A DNA stretch of 7,491 nucleotides from an uncultured Clostridia bacterium (GTDB lineage Bacteria > Bacillota > Clostridia > Lachnospirales > Lachnospiraceae), in contig CALZBV010000122.1 in NCBI GenBank assembly GCA_945622055.1, positions 1-7,491 of the forward strand, written 5' to 3'. Positions 5,713-7,491 of the stretch are shown here, piece by piece. Positions within the stretch are counted from its first letter, which is position 1, and each line of letters begins with the position of its first letter. Made by a program: the position numbers and the translations under genes. The notes under the pieces are model-generated. The model was not told the DNA's origin. It saw nothing but the letters and a program-made list of their open reading frames with translations, and did not search any database.

Positions 5713-7491
5713 CTATTCTTCTCTTACCACATACAAGGTATATTCCTTCATCACGCCATTCTCTGCAAGACAATACAGGGAAATCGTGTTGGTTCCGACC
5801 TCAAGTCCCTTATAGCCGGTTCCGCCCACAACTGCCTTCTGACTGACTGCCGTTGCGTTGACGTTGATTACTTCCACACTGTTCGGAACAATAATCGAGT
5901 ATGTAAAGGTGGTCATTCCGTTAAAGCTCGGTGTTACCGCAAGCTTCGTTCCGTCTACCGACTGCACGGCCAGAGAAGACAGATAGAAGTTCGGATTCAG
6001 CTCACGCTGCGGAATCGGGCAAGCCTCTGCCGGCATATTCAAAAATACCGGAATCGAGAATACAATCGGACTTCCGATCGACCCGGAGTAGGCCTGTGCT
6101 GTTTTTCTTCCTTCGGAAGACGGTGCTACTACGTTCGCCATGTACTGATGACTGTAGGTATAGTACTTCGACATGTTAAATTTCTGAAGATAAATCGTGT
6201 CCTGACCACGGTTGATGTAGGAGCTTCCGATGATGTAAGCACCCCCGACAATCGCACTGTAGCGGTTGTTCCACGGAATCAGGGACGCATCATTGAGCGC
6301 ATCGTTGGAGCTGCTTCCGTATTTCGCGTACTTCAGACCGTTTGCGATTGCACCACCCGGCTGTGTACTATGGTATGCCCCAATATTGTAAAAATTATAC
6401 AAGCCTTCAAAACCGCTTACCGTTCCCGTGACACTGTTGCTCACCGTAGTAGCTCCGGTTATCACCTCCTGCTTTACACGGGTTGCAAGGTGATACGGAC
6501 TGACTCCGGAATACTCCGCAGCCTTTACAAAGGTTTCACCATAAGATATCGACTGCTGGACCCCGTTCTGGTCCACATAAACATAGTTGCTGTGATAAAG
6601 CGGCGTGTAACGAAGAATGTTTTCAATCCCTTCCAGGTTCTGGTACGACGGTTCATAACGAAGCACCTCAAACTGGAATATGGAACTCTCATCTAAGAAA
6701 TTACGCGGGTCCATGTAATATTCCAGTGCTGCCTTTGATGCAGTTACCCAGGTAGAGCCGTCATACACAATAAATTTATCGGTTTTCCAGTTATAAGCAC
6801 CTTCCTCCATGGATTTCCACTCAATGCTGTAACTGTTCGGAATCAGGTTTTTCCCCGGAATACTCTCCTCTGCGATTGCAGTCTTCCAGTCAAGGCCGGT
6901 ATGGTATGCATTAAATACCCATTCCGGATGTAAGGTATGTACCTCCCGAAGTAACGGCTTATACGACTCCGGGAATCCCTGCTGCTGCAGATGAAGCTCA
7001 AATTCTGCGACAGAGTTAGTTGCCGGTGGTTCTCCCGGTTCCTGTCCCGGCTTTTCCGCGGGCTTTATCTCACCGACTCCCTCCGGTCCTTCACACATTG
7101 CAATTCTTGCTTCCAGGACATATCCATAGTATTCTTCGCCCAGATACTCTACGCCAACATGTCGGTAAAGAGAACCATTTTCATCTACATAAAGTCCGTA
7201 TACCTTCAGCAGGCTGTCCGGTCTGATGACTACCGCACGCCCTGCGTCATTTTTGGTTTTCACCGTGCTGCTTGCCTTGATTGGAAGGTTTTTCATCGTA
7301 ATGGAGGCTGCATTTGACAAACATGTCTTCGCCCAGCCCCCCTGTACGCCCGGCGTATTCTCCTTCGCCTCAGCCGCAGGCGTTGCCTCCGGTACCTTTG
7401 TCGGTTCCGGGGTTGCCGTCGGGGTAACCGTTGGAGTGACCGTTGGTGTTATGGTTGCCTCCGGCCCCTTTGTCGGCTCCGGGGTTGCCGT
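5713..7491 (-). CDS. Secreted cell-wall glucosaminidase with SH3-like and cadherin-like domains, 5' end outside window
   Basis: Only the C-terminal 592 residues are visible; the frame is open to the right edge. In partial numbering: a Thr/Pro linker (1-40) with two near-identical TATPEPTK blocks; an SH3-like wall-binding domain (about 62-132); a Pro/Glu linker (about 143-158); and a long catalytic region (about 160-475). The last resembles LytD-type endo-beta-N-acetylglucosaminidases, which cut the peptidoglycan glycan chain. Supporting motifs are FPESYKPLLREVH, then SPYHLATRVKQEV with the likely catalytic Glu342 (codon 6466-6468), then YNFYNIGAYHS and RGQDTIYLQKFN. A cadherin-like beta-sandwich (about 499-590) closes the protein. 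A TTG codon at 7320 could be read as a start, but the frame continues upstream with sensible low-complexity coding sequence and a start there would leave no signal peptide, so I treat it as internal. It heads the visible gene cluster. Its exact role (growth, separation or turnover) cannot be told. Confidence 0.92.
   Translation of the reverse strand, partial: TATPEPTKGPEATITPTVTPTVTPTATPEPTKVPEATPAAEAKENTPGVQGGWAKTCLSNAASITMKNLPIKASSTVKTKNDAGRAVVIRPDSLLKVYGLYVDENGSLYRHVGVEYLGEEYYGYVLEARIAMCEGPEGVGEIKPAEKPGQEPGEPPATNSVAEFELHLQQQGFPESYKPLLREVHTLHPEWVFNAYHTGLDWKTAIAEESIPGKNLIPNSYSIEWKSMEEGAYNWKTDKFIVYDGSTWVTASKAALEYYMDPRNFLDESSIFQFEVLRYEPSYQNLEGIENILRYTPLYHSNYVYVDQNGVQQSISYGETFVKAAEYSGVSPYHLATRVKQEVITGATTVSNSVTGTVSGFEGLYNFYNIGAYHSTQPGGAIANGLKYAKYGSSSNDALNDASLIPWNNRYSAIVGGAYIIGSSYINRGQDTIYLQKFNMSKYYTYSHQYMANVVAPSSEGRKTAQAYSGSIGSPIVFSIPVFLNMPAEACPIPQRELNPNFYLSSLAVQSVDGTKLAVTPSFNGMTTFTYSIIVPNSVEVINVNATAVSQKAVVGGTGYKGLEVGTNTISLYCLAENGVMKEYTLYVVREE
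7382..7419 (-). repeat. Direct repeat copy 2 in the Thr/Pro linker
   Basis: This 38-base unit encodes TATPEPTKVPEAT (last codon partial). It matches the copy at 7454-7491 at 35 of 38 bases. Only one of the three differences, GGG versus GTA (two bases), changes a residue (Gly to Val). Confidence 0.8.
7454..7491 (-). repeat. Direct repeat copy 1 in the Thr/Pro linker, at the window edge
   Basis: This 38-base unit encodes TATPEPTKGPEAT (last codon partial). It is separated from copy 2 by an ITPTVTPTVTP stretch. The array may continue beyond the right edge. Such tandem linker units usually change in number by slippage or recombination. Confidence 0.75.

Noticed and set aside
7318..7320. TTG at 7320 as start of the glucosaminidase gene
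   Set aside because: The frame stays open to the window edge with a typical Thr/Pro linker, and a start here would give no signal peptide.

Overview
All six genes in this window lie on the minus strand, so transcription runs from the right edge to the left. The mix suggests a Gram-positive member of the Clostridia, most likely the Lachnospiraceae. This rests on three things. The clpC to radA order is the Firmicutes order known from Bacillus subtilis. The surface protein at the right edge is of the glucosaminidase / SH3 / cadherin-like type. A small 134-residue gene of a kind I associate with Lachnospiraceae sits between clpC and radA. The family assignment is inference, because there is no rRNA or other direct taxonomic marker.

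Layout in transcription order. (1) 7491-5713: the C-terminal 592 residues of a secreted cell-wall hydrolase, made of a Thr/Pro repeat linker, an SH3-like domain, a LytD-type glucosaminidase domain and a cadherin-like beta-sandwich; its 5' end is outside the window. (2) 5697-4420: a 425-residue protein with a signal peptide, a cohesin-like domain, a cadherin-like domain, a Pro/Glu linker, an unassigned region and a C-terminal membrane anchor. (3) 4393-4019: a 124-residue GntR/YtrA-type repressor. (4) 4003-1559: a full-length ClpC AAA+ unfoldase. These four genes are separated by only 15, 26 and 15 bases, each with its own Shine-Dalgarno sequence and with no terminator visible, so they look like one transcription unit.

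A 134-base AT-rich gap (1425-1558) follows. It carries a probable extended -10 promoter inside an inverted repeat and a second palindrome. It drives (5) 1424-1020, a small cytosolic protein of unknown function, and (6) 1000-1, radA, whose last ~120 residues lie off the left edge. These two are 19 bases apart.

How the genes may work together: ClpC (protein quality control) and RadA (DNA repair) are housekeeping neighbours in many Firmicutes. Here the usual upstream partners ctsR, mcsA and mcsB are absent, and their place is taken by a YtrA-type repressor and two cell-surface proteins. The most interesting question is whether envelope remodelling and ClpC proteolysis are co-regulated by this repressor. 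No mobile element, CRISPR array, tRNA or rRNA was seen. Nothing proves a wholly new system.
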